64,000 bases of DNA. Origin: a virus. Position 1 is the stretch's first letter. Each line of letters opens with the position of its first letter. Of this stretch, positions 63,970 through 64,000 are shown in pieces. Under the pieces are notes generated by a model. It was not told the DNA's origin. It searched no databases and saw nothing but the letters and a program-made list of their open reading frames with translations. Location of the stretch: the IMG/VR virus record IMGVR_UViG_3300030098_006058, positions 25,109 to 89,108 of that record. One strand, given 5' to 3'. Made by a program: the position numbers and the translations under genes.

Positions 63970-64000
63970 CAATCTCTTCAATACCGTGAAAAAAATGTAA

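Noticed and set aside
1-64000. CRISPR arrays, insertion sequences, integrase or attachment sites
   Set aside because: No regularly spaced direct repeats, transposase or integrase motifs were seen in either strand.
1-64000. Stop-codon reassignment (amber readthrough) suggested by the CTA-like loop of the 60116-60225 element
   Set aside because: Several genes end properly in TAG (for example at 12591, 14487 and 45545) next to good downstream starts, and no long frame needs TAG readthrough.

Overview
This window looks like part of the genome of a tailed, podovirus-like bacteriophage of the crAss-like group (Crassvirales), probably infecting a marine or aquatic Bacteroidetes (flavobacterial) host. 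The reasons are a very low GC content, two exact matches to the Bacteroidetes promoter consensus (TTTG-N19/20-TAnnTTTG), AT-only leaders without Shine-Dalgarno sequences, a crAss-type run of virion genes, and a crAss-type replication set. No terminase, portal, major capsid or integrase gene is visible, so those must lie outside the window if present. All family names here come from reading motifs, not from database searches.

Left part (1-45,545, all on the + strand) is the virion block. It opens with the 3' end of a giant cysteine-rich, presumably cell-surface-binding protein that carries a metzincin protease motif. A run of small genes follows: minor virion candidates, two membrane proteins that may act in lysis, and a NUMOD1-metallophosphoesterase fusion. 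Next come the connector/ring-type genes, a 1,828-aa tail hub or 'muzzle'-type protein, and three proteins expected to be packaged and ejected: an 860-aa protein, a 1,425-aa protein ending in a VanY/M15-like peptidoglycan peptidase, and a single 5,711-aa polypeptide. That last protein carries a beta'-type RNA polymerase active-site signature (DFDID preceded by RxPT), an embedded PD-(D/E)XK nuclease domain and relics of metalloprotease motifs. A plausible sequence of events is adsorption by the adhesin, wall digestion by the M15 domain, then entry of the virion RNA polymerase with the DNA to transcribe early genes. This sequence is inference.

Middle to right part (45,549-59,974, all on the - strand) is the replication and recombination block. 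Read in the direction of transcription it holds a zinc-ribbon protein, family A DNA polymerase, DUF932-like protein, SF2 helicase, zinc-ribbon/winged-helix-like protein, an unknown protein, DnaB-type helicase, DUF1599-like protein, Sak4-like ATPase, SSB-like protein, DnaG/TOPRIM primase, rIIA-like and rIIB-like proteins, RusA-like resolvase, PD-(D/E)XK exonuclease and a small unknown protein. Most genes overlap or abut, so this is one or a few long operons. The two blocks converge at a hairpin near 45,560.

Far right part (59,975-64,000, - strand) is an accessory region of small unknown proteins, one tRNA-like gene of normal size, one atypical 110-nt tRNA-like structure, a roughly 0.7-1 kb gene-free stretch rich in local and long-range complementarity (a candidate large structured RNA), and two copies of a 23-nt hairpin flanking one small gene. 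The points most worth attention are the single-chain giant RNA polymerase with a built-in nuclease, the split M15 peptidase, the metzincin in the adhesin, and the structured RNAs.
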